Virus record (IMG/VR): IMGVR_UViG_3300014493_000121
Location: 1-24,841 of that record
Direction: 5' to 3' (one strand)
From: a virus
Length of the DNA stretch: 24,841 nt
Shown: one piece after another, positions 18,364 to 24,841 of the stretch
Position numbering within the stretch: position 1 is the stretch's first letter
Layout: every line of letters starts with the position of its first letter
The notes under the pieces: generated by a model
What the model was told of the DNA's origin: nothing
Database searches by the model: none
The model's input: the letters and a program-made list of their open reading frames with translations, nothing else
Position numbers and translations under genes: made by a program

Positions 18364-18551
18364 GTCACCGCCGCCCACACGCTGTTCAACTCTTGAACCG
18401 CCTTGAGCGTGGAGTCGATCTTGGCGCTGAAGTCCTCGCCGGCCTTCGAATAGGCAATGGCCACCGCTTGCTTCTGGGGTTTGCCCGCGTTCATCTCAGT
18501 GGCGACGTTGTGCGAGAACGCCTCGCGGCTCTTACCGGGTTCCAAGGGCAT
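18360..18551 (-). CDS. Small basic conserved phage protein (63 aa)
   Basis: The product begins [20 protein letters not shown] and continues with [20 protein letters not shown]. The pattern PLxxGKS ... GxPxKQAVAIAxSKA recurs, from memory, in many small uncharacterised phage and bacterial proteins. The stop overlaps the next start by four bases, and AGGA lies upstream of the ATG. It has no membrane span. Its function is unknown. The position between head-morphogenesis and protease genes suggests a virion or assembly role, and its basic helical character would allow nucleic acid binding. Confidence 0.75.
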   Translation of the reverse strand: MPLEPGKSREAFSHNVATEMNAGKPQKQAVAIAYSKAGEDFSAKIDSTLKAVQELNSVWAAVT

Positions 18552-18564
18552 AACTAGGGCATTC

Positions 18565-19413
18565 CTATGCTATTTGGCGAATGGCCGCGCGGGCCTCGAG
18601 CAGCGCTTCCTTGCCCTTGGCGGTCAGCATGTCCCGGGGCAGATCGCGCAGCGCGTAGATGAATTCGTACCAACACGAGCAGAAAATTTCTTCGCCCGGC
18701 TGGGTGATCTGGTCCGAGAAACCGACACTGCCCGGCTTGACGAAGCCGCGCTGCAGGGCCCAACTGCCCCGCAACAGGTACACCTTGCCGTCACGTGCGA
18801 CATGCTCCGGCCGCGCATCGTAGGAAGGCGGCCCGCGCTTGACGTGATGCCACCGGCCGGCAATCGCCCCGCCATCGACCGCGATCACCTCATTGATGGC
18901 CGCGGTCAGCTTGTGGCCCTGATCGATGATGACGCGCCGCTCCTCGAAGGGCAGCGATGCGATCCCCCGGCGGATCTGTTTTTTGACTTCTCGGCGCTTG
19001 CCGACTTCGGTACCGCCCGCCGGCACCGAGGAGGCCCAGCCTGCGAAGCGCTGCAAGGTGCGCGCAATGGAGGCCTCGCGGTTCAACCGAATCAGGCCCG
19101 CCGAGGCATGGATCTTCTGATCGAGCAGTTGCCGCAGCTTCGGCCTCACCTGCCTGAGCGTGAAGGCGCTCACGCCCGGGTGCACCTCGAGGATCTCGCG
19201 GTCGGACGTGGCGCGCTTGAAGGTGCGCTGCAGAAGGGTCTGTAGGGCCGCGCTCAGCTTCTCCTCCGAGAGAAGCGAGATCTCCGCGGTGGCTGCCAAT
19301 CGTTTCAGCCAGCGGTCCAGGCGCTCCTGGGAGTCGAAGCCGTACTCCAGCAGGTCATCAATCGCGGCGTTCAGGATCCCGTAGAACCCTGCGGGCTGCG
19401 CGACCTTCGCCAA
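18565..19413 (-). CDS. Head morphogenesis protein, Mu F/SPP1 gp7-like (282 aa, TTG start)
   Basis: The gene follows the portal by four bases, the canonical place of this family. Residues 1-130 are helical. Residues about 185-256 contain [24 protein letters not shown]-type spacing (R201-P-E-H204, then a DGKVYLL strand) and a late CSCWYEF (Cys 245 and 247), which match the His and Cys-x-Cys signature region of Mu gpF-like minor head proteins. These proteins help procapsid assembly near the portal and may enter the virion. No ATG or GTG is available near the N-terminus, so TTG at 19413 is the best start; the ribosome site is weak and translation is probably coupled to the portal. Confidence 0.65.
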   Translation of the reverse strand: MAKVAQPAGFYGILNAAIDDLLEYGFDSQERLDRWLKRLAATAEISLLSEEKLSAALQTLLQRTFKRATSDREILEVHPGVSAFTLRQVRPKLRQLLDQKIHASAGLIRLNREASIARTLQRFAGWASSVPAGGTEVGKRREVKKQIRRGIASLPFEERRVIIDQGHKLTAAINEVIAVDGGAIAGRWHHVKRGPPSYDARPEHVARDGKVYLLRGSWALQRGFVKPGSVGFSDQITQPGEEIFCSCWYEFIYALRDLPRDMLTAKGKEALLEARAAIRQIA

Positions 19414-19417
19414 TGAC

Positions 19418-21031
19418 TTAGGCCGGGACGGCGGGGGGAAGCGTGCGCTGGCGCGCGATGGCGCGCTCGCGGGGGCTGGTCAGCCGAGCGGCGGCCTCGC
19501 GGAGCTTGGCGATCTGCACATTGATCTGCGCGACACTGTCGCCGGCGTCCTTGAAGCCCTTGCCGAAACTGCCTTCTGCCGGTTCGAGCGAGGCCTTGTG
19601 CGCCTCCTCCTGGCGCTCGGCATTCTCTTCCTGGAATTCCTCGAGCGCCTCCCAGTCGAGTTCGAGCTCGTGCGGGAAGAGGCGCTTGTTCTCGCCGAAG
19701 CAGTCGGCCGCCCACTGAATGAGCTTGGACTTATTCTCGGCATCCAATTGAGGTAGGAGGGTATTCAAGATGGCCACCACGGCCTCGAGCTTGACTTCCT
19801 CCTTTTTGATTTCTTCGGACTCCGGCTCGATCAGGAGCGAGGGCCACTCCGCCTGAAAGGCCTGGCGCCACTGGGAGAAGGCGGTGAACCAGTCGATGCC
19901 GCCCCATTCTTCCGGATACTTGGCCTGGATGACGGTCTTGTACCAGAGCGGATTCCACGCCCGGTACTGCGCGATATTGTTGAACCACACGTACACGGGC
20001 CGCATCTTGATGCGAATCGATTCGATGTACTGGGCATTGCGCTTCGAATCCTCGGTGCCCTCACCGAAGCCCGAGACCATCGTTTCCTGGTCGAGCATCT
20101 TCGCGGGCATGTCCGCCGCGGCCTCGATATTTCGGATGATGTTGTTGCGCGAGTAGCTGCCGGCGCCGTCGACGTTGGTCATGTCGATGGTGGCCACATC
20201 CTCATCGGTGCCGATCGAGAGCACCTGGCCGGACGTGGCGAACTTGAGGAGCATCCGCTTCCACGCGGCAAGCTTCAGCATCGCGTTGTTGATGACCGAG
20301 CCGGGGGACTTCTGCTTCGCGATCAGAAGCGCGAGCTTCGACTGGATCATGTCGTCGGCGATCATCGAGCGCAGGAACGACTTCATGGCAAAGAGCGCGC
20401 GCATGTAGACCGATCGGCCGACGAAGCCGAAGGCGGAGCCGGTGTACTGGATGAACACCGGATTCTCGTTCATTACCACCTTGAAGCGGGAGGGGTGATA
20501 GGACTCGCCACTGGTCGACACGCGCACCGGCCGCTGGAAGCCGGGGTCATTCGGATTCTGCGACAGCACCAGCGAGCCCGATGTGTTGAGCGGATCCAGG
20601 ACATTGAAATACACGTCCTTATCCCAGATTTTGTCCATCTCCACCGGGACATTGGAGGGCACGTCTTTCACGCCCAGGATGACCGTGGAGATGCCGTACA
20701 CGCGGGCGAGAGCGTGGACATTCAGGATGTGCTGGTCCGCTTCCATGGCGGCCCACTGATCGGTGAAGGCCTTGACCGCCTCATCGGGCGCCCCCTGGAT
20801 CGTGACTTTGCGCTCCTGGGATTGCGCGAGCTTGATCGGGCCCTCTGCCATCTTGCCGCCGAGCGGGTGGTAGATGTAGATCGTCTTGCACAACTGGTAG
20901 GAGGGCTCCGTGCCGGGCTGGATATCCTCACCCATCAGCATCTGCATCAGCGGGCTTTCCGCCCCGCCACCATAGGACAGCACGAGCTCCGAATACTGGT
21001 TGCTGCCGGTGTCGCCGCTCAGACTACCCAT
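19418..21031 (-). CDS. Portal protein (DUF1073-like, 537 aa)
   Basis: The length is right for a portal subunit, and it sits between terminase and head-morphogenesis genes. The N-terminal half has the DUF1073-type features (HALARVYGISTVILGVKDV, FNVLDPLNTSG), followed by long helices (MKSFLRSMIADDMIQSKLAL) and NNIIRNIEAAADMPAKMLDQ before a C-terminal coiled region rich in Glu (EEFQEENAERQEEAHK). The portal forms the dodecameric ring at one capsid vertex through which DNA is packaged. I choose ATG 21031 (MGSLSGDTG), which overlaps the upstream gene by 8 bases and has GGGG upstream; an in-frame TTG at 21046 would need a 23-base overlap. Confidence 0.8.
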   Translation of the reverse strand: MGSLSGDTGSNQYSELVLSYGGGAESPLMQMLMGEDIQPGTEPSYQLCKTIYIYHPLGGKMAEGPIKLAQSQERKVTIQGAPDEAVKAFTDQWAAMEADQHILNVHALARVYGISTVILGVKDVPSNVPVEMDKIWDKDVYFNVLDPLNTSGSLVLSQNPNDPGFQRPVRVSTSGESYHPSRFKVVMNENPVFIQYTGSAFGFVGRSVYMRALFAMKSFLRSMIADDMIQSKLALLIAKQKSPGSVINNAMLKLAAWKRMLLKFATSGQVLSIGTDEDVATIDMTNVDGAGSYSRNNIIRNIEAAADMPAKMLDQETMVSGFGEGTEDSKRNAQYIESIRIKMRPVYVWFNNIAQYRAWNPLWYKTVIQAKYPEEWGGIDWFTAFSQWRQAFQAEWPSLLIEPESEEIKKEEVKLEAVVAILNTLLPQLDAENKSKLIQWAADCFGENKRLFPHELELDWEALEEFQEENAERQEEAHKASLEPAEGSFGKGFKDAGDSVAQINVQIAKLREAAARLTSPRERAIARQRTLPPAVPA

Positions 21032-21455
21032 CCACACACCCCACAAATTGATCGTTGAAACCGCGCACGCGCAGCACGTCGTAGATTGCGCGCGCCTGGG
21101 CGGTTGCGCCGTTCTGGTCGGTAAACTGGAACATCACCTGCTTCGGCTCATATAGCCGGGTGAAGGAAATCAGCGAGTTGGATACGGCCGGGATCTGGAT
21201 CTGAGTCGTCTGCACCAAAATGCCGGTCCATGGGATGATCATCGCCCCGGACACCACATCATCCAGGCGCCAGCGTAGCGCCAAGGGCGCGAACTGCGTG
21301 CCGAGGCCATTGCCGCCCACGACGGGTGGTGTGAACACGGCAAAGTTCACATAGCACGCGTTTTGCTCGAGCACGCACGTGCGGGCGCCGGCGAGCGCGT
21401 TCTGGCTCTGCACGGTGACCGTCGCATAGCCGAATTGGCCGGGGGGCAGCGTCAT
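21024..21455 (-). CDS. Phage protein of unknown function between terminase and portal (143 aa)
   Basis: The product begins MTLPPGQFGYATVTVQSQNA and is mostly beta-strand-like, with two close cysteines (CVLEQNAC) and the segments MFQFTDQNGATAQARAIYDVLRVRGF near the end. Its ATG overlaps the stop of the 31-aa membrane gene by four bases, and it overlaps the portal start by 8, so it is embedded in the operon. It has no signal peptide and no membrane span. I do not recognise a family. The location suggests a minor head or connector protein. Confidence 0.65.
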   Translation of the reverse strand: MTLPPGQFGYATVTVQSQNALAGARTCVLEQNACYVNFAVFTPPVVGGNGLGTQFAPLALRWRLDDVVSGAMIIPWTGILVQTTQIQIPAVSNSLISFTRLYEPKQVMFQFTDQNGATAQARAIYDVLRVRGFNDQFVGCVDG

Positions 21456-21547
21456 TGGCTGAACACGGCCCAGAGCACGACGATGATAAAGATCAGCAGA
21501 ATGGTTGCGCCGGCCCGATCAACGTGTGGGTCTTCTGGTGTTTGCAT
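21452..21547 (-). CDS. Tiny single-span membrane protein (31 aa)
   Basis: This short gene encodes MQTPEDPHVDRAGATILLIF plus IIVVLWAVFSQ: an acidic, polar N-terminus of about 12 residues, then one hydrophobic span (about residues 14-29), and almost no C-terminal tail. Support comes from its signals: GGAGGG lies 10 bases upstream of the ATG, the terminase stop is 3 bases away, and its own stop overlaps the next ATG as ATGA. The topology is compatible with a small membrane anchor, or a pinholin- or regulator-like peptide, but a holin role at this position would be unusual and I do not assign one. Confidence 0.7.
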   Translation of the reverse strand: MQTPEDPHVDRAGATILLIFIIVVLWAVFSQ

Positions 21548-21550
21548 AAT

Positions 21551-23164
21551 TCAGAATCCCTCCGGATTGCCTAGAGCGATAGAAACTCCATAGCAGAAGG
21601 TGTCAAGCAAGTCGTCCGCGCCCTGGTCGCCGGTCGACGGGCTGAAGTTCAGCACCTGCGTAAGCATGTGGTTCTGGACGAAACCCTTGTACTCCACGAC
21701 CTTGTCGTAGGCGTTGCGGGAAAACTTTACCTTGCCCGCGTGGATGTAGCCGGAGACGTTGACCGCCCGGCCGGCCTTGCCGAGCGCCGTCATGTCGCTT
21801 TCAATCGCCGTGACCGGCCAGCCGTGGTTGTGGCTTTGCTGGATCAGAACGATGCCGGAGTCCTTGTCCTCGACGAACACGCCCACGGAGCCCTGCAACA
21901 CCTGGAATTCATGGGTGAGGGCCTGGAGCCGCCCGAGCACGGCATTGGGCATCCACTCCTCGAGGAGCGCGGCCTCGATCTGCGTGATGTTCCAATCGAG
22001 CAGCACGAGCGGCGGCTTATCCACGTCCGCCGGGCGCAGGCCCCAGAATGCGACGCCGACACCATCATGCGTGGAGCCGGTCTTCGAGGCCGAATCGACC
22101 ACGGCGAAGACCACGTCCAGGACACCGATCTCCTCCTCCGGCTCGCCGCGGTACGCGATGCGCTCCACCGAGCCGCCGAAACCATCGTCCGTCTCGGTTG
22201 TATCGACGCGGTAGCAGAGGTGCTCTTTGGTGAAGAAATTACCGCCAACGGCGGTTGGGGCCTGCATGTATTGGCTCGCAAAAACGTAAGGGGATGCCTT
22301 CTGCATCTTCCTGAGTTTCTCGATCGGATGCTTTTCGGGCCAAAGCGCTGTGCCGTCGTCCATGATCGCCGGCAAGCGAAGATGTTCCCATTCCTCACCA
22401 TTTCGCCCGGCGCGCAGCCAGGCAGGCAAGTCTTCCACATGCAAACAATGCGCAATCACGATGATCGGCGTTGTCGCCCAATTCAATCTGTTCTCCACGG
22501 TCTGTTGGAAGTTCCGAATGACCTTCTCGCGCACCGGGCCGAATACTTCGTCGGGCTTGTGGGGGTCATCGACGATCAGCGCGCCGCCAAAGCCGTCCCG
22601 CATCTTGCCGGCGCCGAGACCGGTGACGGTGCCGCTCGTACCCGCGGCATACACCCGGCCACCCTGCGCGGTCTGCCAGTCTCCCGCGTGCTCGCGCGTG
22701 AGGGCGAGCTCCGGGAAGATGCCGTGATAGGCGGCTGACTTGACGTTTCGGAGCGCCTCGGCGGTCTTATCTTCGGCAAGCGTCGAGCCGTAGGACAGGT
22801 AAATAAACTCCGAATCCGGGACGTGCCCAATCGTCCATTCGATGAAGTTCTCCACCAGCTGCGTCTTCGAATACCGCGGCGGCATCGAGATGATCAGCCG
22901 AAGGATCAGGCCTTCGAACACGGCCTGCAGATACTTTGCGACGATCGCGTGGTGGCGGGCCCGCTGCCACTTGATGCCTGAATTGCGCAGCATGATCCAG
23001 CGCGAATAGAACTCGAAATCCTTCCGAGCCTTCCAGTTGCCGACCGCGATATCCTTGTCGGAGAACCGCGTGATGATGCGCTGACGTTCCGGCTCCGCGC
23101 GTTTGGCCGCGTTGCGCTTGAGCTCCTCGAGCCGGCTGATCGGACCGGCTAAGGCATCCGTCAT
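21551..23164 (-). CDS. terL: Terminase large subunit
   Basis: This 537-aa protein is the DNA packaging motor: an N-terminal ATPase and a C-terminal RNase H-fold nuclease. Walker A is MPPRYSKT (residues 94-101), the variant PPRxxKT form rather than GxxGKT. Walker B is LIVDD (196-200). A coupling-type segment IIVIAHCLHVEDLP follows (234-247). The nuclease acidic residues are D357 (FAVVDSAS), E432/D433 (VFVEDKDSG) and the late DDLLDTF (517-523). Length is normal and no motif is missing. The ATG overlaps the small-subunit stop by four bases. It works with the upstream small subunit and the portal downstream. Cleavage type (cos or pac) cannot be read from the sequence. Confidence 0.95.
   Translation of the reverse strand: MTDALAGPISRLEELKRNAAKRAEPERQRIITRFSDKDIAVGNWKARKDFEFYSRWIMLRNSGIKWQRARHHAIVAKYLQAVFEGLILRLIISMPPRYSKTQLVENFIEWTIGHVPDSEFIYLSYGSTLAEDKTAEALRNVKSAAYHGIFPELALTREHAGDWQTAQGGRVYAAGTSGTVTGLGAGKMRDGFGGALIVDDPHKPDEVFGPVREKVIRNFQQTVENRLNWATTPIIVIAHCLHVEDLPAWLRAGRNGEEWEHLRLPAIMDDGTALWPEKHPIEKLRKMQKASPYVFASQYMQAPTAVGGNFFTKEHLCYRVDTTETDDGFGGSVERIAYRGEPEEEIGVLDVVFAVVDSASKTGSTHDGVGVAFWGLRPADVDKPPLVLLDWNITQIEAALLEEWMPNAVLGRLQALTHEFQVLQGSVGVFVEDKDSGIVLIQQSHNHGWPVTAIESDMTALGKAGRAVNVSGYIHAGKVKFSRNAYDKVVEYKGFVQNHMLTQVLNFSPSTGDQGADDLLDTFCYGVSIALGNPEGF
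21558..21563 (-). promoter_or_regulatory. Strong ribosome binding site of the 31-aa gene
   Basis: GGAGGG on the minus strand, 10 bases before the ATG at 21547 and inside the last codons of the terminase gene. It is the main evidence that this very short reading frame is translated. Confidence 0.7.
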
Positions 23165-23598
23165 ACTTCGTCGTCGAGTTTCTTCTCGATCAGTTTCCGC
23201 TCATCTTCCTTGATGATGTAGGTATTGCCGGCGGGCGGGTCGATCGGATTGCCGTCCTTGCCCAACTGCTGCACCTGCTGGCGCACCAGCGTCTGTTCCG
23301 ACATGCCGGCGAACACGGCGAGAATCCACTTGATGGCCCAAGGCTCGCCATTGTTAGCGGCCTCGCGGACCTTGGTCAGCGCGTGCGTTACCTGCTCGAT
23401 GTGCCCGCGCTTCAGATCGTCACGGTAGTAGCGCTTCAGCGTCTTCAGGCCGATGCCCACCATAAACGCGATCTTGTCGTGTGGCAGGCCTGCCTGCGCA
23501 AACATCGTGACGATCTTCTGATCGTGCTCCGTCTTTACGTAGCGGGGGCGGCCGGGCTTCCTGGCGCCGGTTGAATTATGGTCGATGGTCTCAGGCAT
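23161..23598 (-). CDS. terS: Terminase small subunit (DNA-binding)
   Basis: The 145-aa product begins with a polar arm carrying an AT-hook-like RKPGRPRY (residues 13-20). A helix-turn-helix-type segment follows (HDQKIVTMFAQAGLPHDKIA, then VGIGLKTLKRYYRDDLKRG). After it come helices (THALTKVREAANNGEPWAIK) and a charged tail (EDERKLIEKKLDDEV). This layout, DNA-binding domain then oligomerisation helices then a tail contacting the large subunit, is typical of small terminases, and the gene is translationally coupled to terL. It recognises the packaging site and regulates the motor. The ribosome site is weak. Confidence 0.85.
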   Translation of the reverse strand: MPETIDHNSTGARKPGRPRYVKTEHDQKIVTMFAQAGLPHDKIAFMVGIGLKTLKRYYRDDLKRGHIEQVTHALTKVREAANNGEPWAIKWILAVFAGMSEQTLVRQQVQQLGKDGNPIDPPAGNTYIIKEDERKLIEKKLDDEV

Positions 23599-23602
23599 AC
23601 AC

Positions 23603-24313
23603 TCACGGTCTCAGTGCCTTCAGCTTGTCGGCGAGCGCCTGGCCATTCTGATAGCGGTTCTGATCCAGGCCCTCTTGCTCGATGAACTGATCGACATGGG
23701 CCCCGGATGGGAAAATGAATACAAGGAAATGCTCGCTCGAGGCCTTCTCTCGGTTCTTCTTCGAGATGGCATCGTACTGGCTGGCGATCTTCGTCAGCGT
23801 GGAGGCGAAGGCCTCCAGGTCCACCGAGCGGTTGGCGAACACGCTCTCTCCGAACATTTGCACCATGTCGGATGGGCTGAAGCCGGCGCCGGTGATGCTG
23901 ACGGCCGAGTCCGCGAACACGGCCTTGAGCAGATCCTGGTCGAAGGAGCCCATCGCGTTCGTGTTGTTCAGCGCGATGTTGAGCTCTTTTTCGCGGGCCT
24001 CGTCCACATCGATCACGGCCACGTGCAGCGTGTAGTCGCTGGTCTCGGCGATATCGTCGAGGAGGCCGATCCGCTGGTGGCCGCCCACGATATTCTTCGA
24101 GCGGTGGTTCCATGTGATCGGGGCGACCAGTCCATGGCGCTTCAGCACCTCGCGCAGCTTCGACTTCTCGTGATCGGAAATCTTGCGCGGGTTGTAGACC
24201 GCGTTCACGAGCTCACTGCGGTGGATCTCCACCACATGGTAATTCTCGAGGCCGAGTTCCCGCAGGGTCTTCGGCGGGCTCGTCGCGTCCTTGCGCTTGG
24301 CTGCGGTGCTCAT
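23603..24313 (-). CDS. ParB-like nuclease-domain protein (236 aa)
   Basis: Residues about 25-95 match the ParB/sulfiredoxin N-terminal fold: YNPRKISDHEKSKLREVLKR, then GLVAPITWN and the GGHQR motif (77-81), the phosphate or nucleotide-binding signature. Then comes DVDEAREKELNIALNNTNAM, a pattern common in phage ParB-like proteins next to terminases. The remaining 110 residues are helical and unassigned. Such proteins may bind DNA or cleave nucleic acid, and the position just before terS suggests a role in packaging or DNA modification. I choose ATG 24313 (TGATG, 1-base overlap); the preceding GTG at 24316 adds one residue and would give GTGA. Confidence 0.8.
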   Translation of the reverse strand: MSTAAKRKDATSPPKTLRELGLENYHVVEIHRSELVNAVYNPRKISDHEKSKLREVLKRHGLVAPITWNHRSKNIVGGHQRIGLLDDIAETSDYTLHVAVIDVDEAREKELNIALNNTNAMGSFDQDLLKAVFADSAVSITGAGFSPSDMVQMFGESVFANRSVDLEAFASTLTKIASQYDAISKKNREKASSEHFLVFIFPSGAHVDQFIEQEGLDQNRYQNGQALADKLKALRP

Positions 24314-24555
24314 CACTCATCCCCCAATGCTTGATCGAATTCCCGCATCCACTCGCGGAGGTGAAGCATCAGGAGGCGGGCCCGGTGCTTCTGCTTGTCG
24401 CTCATTTTCTTGGCGAGCGACTGTGGGCTGTTGTGGCCGGCAATCGCCCAGGCCACGCTGAGCGCCCGCTGCATCCTCTCCCAACCGGGGCAATCCTTCA
24501 ACTCGAGGCGACCAGCGATATCCAGTCCCGAGCCTTCATGATTTCCCCGTTGCAT
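24313..24555 (-). CDS. Small phage protein of unknown function (80 aa, start uncertain)
   Basis: From the ATG at 24555 the product contains a helix-rich, basic part (CPGWERMQRALSVAWAIAGH, then SLAKKMSDKQKHRARLLMLH and LREWMREFDQALGDE). Its stop overlaps the ParB-like start. The start is uncertain: this ATG lies 20 bases inside the upstream gene and has only a weak ribosome site. An ATGA-coupled ATG at 24539 lies in a different frame and stops after 13 codons, so either the start is 24555 or the true start is downstream, or a frameshift separates the two frames. I do not recognise a family. Confidence 0.6.
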   Translation of the reverse strand: MQRGNHEGSGLDIAGRLELKDCPGWERMQRALSVAWAIAGHNSPQSLAKKMSDKQKHRARLLMLHLREWMREFDQALGDE

Positions 24556-24727
24556 CCAATGCCTGTTGCTCCAGCCGGCACTGATTGCAGAGGAGCGGGC
24601 CGCCACAGTTGGCGGTGTAGTCATCGTCGCGCTTGTGGACGTGCCCGTGATTCTGATAGGGCGGATCCAACGCCTCGTGATCCTCACGCCAGTGCCATGG
24701 CGTGATTCCCACGATGCGGGCATTCAT
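24536..24727 (-). CDS. Small Cys/His-rich (zinc-binding-like) phage protein (63 aa)
   Basis: The start at 24727 (MNARIVGITPWHWREDHEAL) is fixed by an ATGA overlap with the upstream frame. The product contains NHGHVH and CGGPLLCNQC, giving C-x5-C-x2-C plus nearby histidines, a plausible zinc site. The combination of an aromatic WHW, a PPYxNHGHVH segment and a Cys knuckle recalls small zinc-ribbon-like proteins seen in phages (from memory). It is followed by a charged tail. A role in DNA binding or regulation is likely but unproven. Confidence 0.7.
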   Translation of the reverse strand: MNARIVGITPWHWREDHEALDPPYQNHGHVHKRDDDYTANCGGPLLCNQCRLEQQALDATGKS

Positions 24728-24841
24728 TTCAGGTTGGAGCCCCGTAGACCCGGGGCATTGCATCCTACGTCTTGGTGGCCTTTCGGCCCTGCGCGCTGGT
24801 GTGAATTTGAGGTGGCGGCCGGAGAACGTGGGTCGATCTTA
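24724..24841 (-). CDS. 3' end of an unidentified gene (cut by window edge)
   Basis: Thirty-eight codons in a frame ending TGA at 24726-24724 overlap the next ATG as ATGA. The visible peptide is basic and Gly/Ser/Pro-rich (AGPKGHQDVGCNAPGLRGSN). The coupling to the next gene is the main support. Nothing identifies the product. A GC-rich hairpin inside it is listed separately. Confidence 0.45.
   Translation of the reverse strand, partial: KIDPRSPAATSNSHQRAGPKGHQDVGCNAPGLRGSNLK
24739..24756 (-). other. Perfect GC-rich hairpin upstream of the 63-aa gene
   Basis: GCCCCG and CGGGGC form a perfect 6-bp stem around a 6-base loop, 12 bases upstream of the ATG at 24727. There is no T-run after it on either strand, so it is not a standard terminator. 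It could affect ribosome loading, or be chance in GC-rich coding DNA. Confidence 0.3.

Noticed and set aside
21668-22738. Plus-strand open frame of 356 codons opposite terL
   Set aside because: It is the GC-driven shadow of the terminase frame, whose motifs are complete on the minus strand.
21626-22912. Non-standard Walker A (PPRYSKT) as evidence of a defective terminase
   Set aside because: PPRxxKS/T variants occur in functional phage terminases and all other motifs are intact.

Overview
This window is a segment of a tailed double-stranded DNA phage (Caudoviricetes) or prophage. All 22 protein genes I can support lie on the minus strand, so transcription runs from the right end (24841) to the left end (1). 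Most neighbours overlap by 1-4 bases (ATGA, GTGA, TGATG) or are a few bases apart, as in a late structural operon. The DNA is GC-rich. Nothing fixes the host; GC content and family composition suggest a proteobacterial (Gram-negative) host, but that is inference. No integrase, replication, lysis or tRNA gene is visible.

Right part, 24841-21452: the 3' end of a cut-off gene, a small Cys/His-rich protein, a small unknown protein, a ParB-like nuclease-domain protein, the terminase small and large subunits, and a 31-residue single-span membrane protein.

Central head module, 21455-14745: an unknown 143-aa protein, the portal (DUF1073 type), a head-morphogenesis protein, a 63-aa basic protein, a Nudix domain fused to a DUF2213-type protease-like domain, a charged repeat-rich protein that is probably the scaffold, a probable capsid decoration protein, and the major capsid protein (DUF2184-like). 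A good intrinsic terminator follows the capsid gene.

Connector, tail and fibre module, 14671-1: small structural proteins (190, 199 and 83 aa), a 595-aa fibre with a GH16/lectin-like C-terminus, a 141-aa probable tail-completion protein, a 345-aa structural protein, then two giant repeat-built fibre/adhesin proteins (1806 and 1427 aa) and the start of a fibronectin-III-like protein. No tape-measure gene is present in the roughly 15 kb left of the capsid.

The most unusual signal is in this last module. The four fibre or adhesin-like genes (starts at 13250, 10006, 4577 and 294) all begin with what look like Sec signal peptides, and all carry closely spaced cysteine pairs. Phage fibres are normally assembled in the cytoplasm without export. 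Three of these genes also share shuffled copies of the same modules, and two carry probable carbohydrate-active folds (GH16-like and pectate-lyase-like beta-helix). Together they look like an exported or disulphide-stabilised adhesin/depolymerase set embedded in a phage structural operon.
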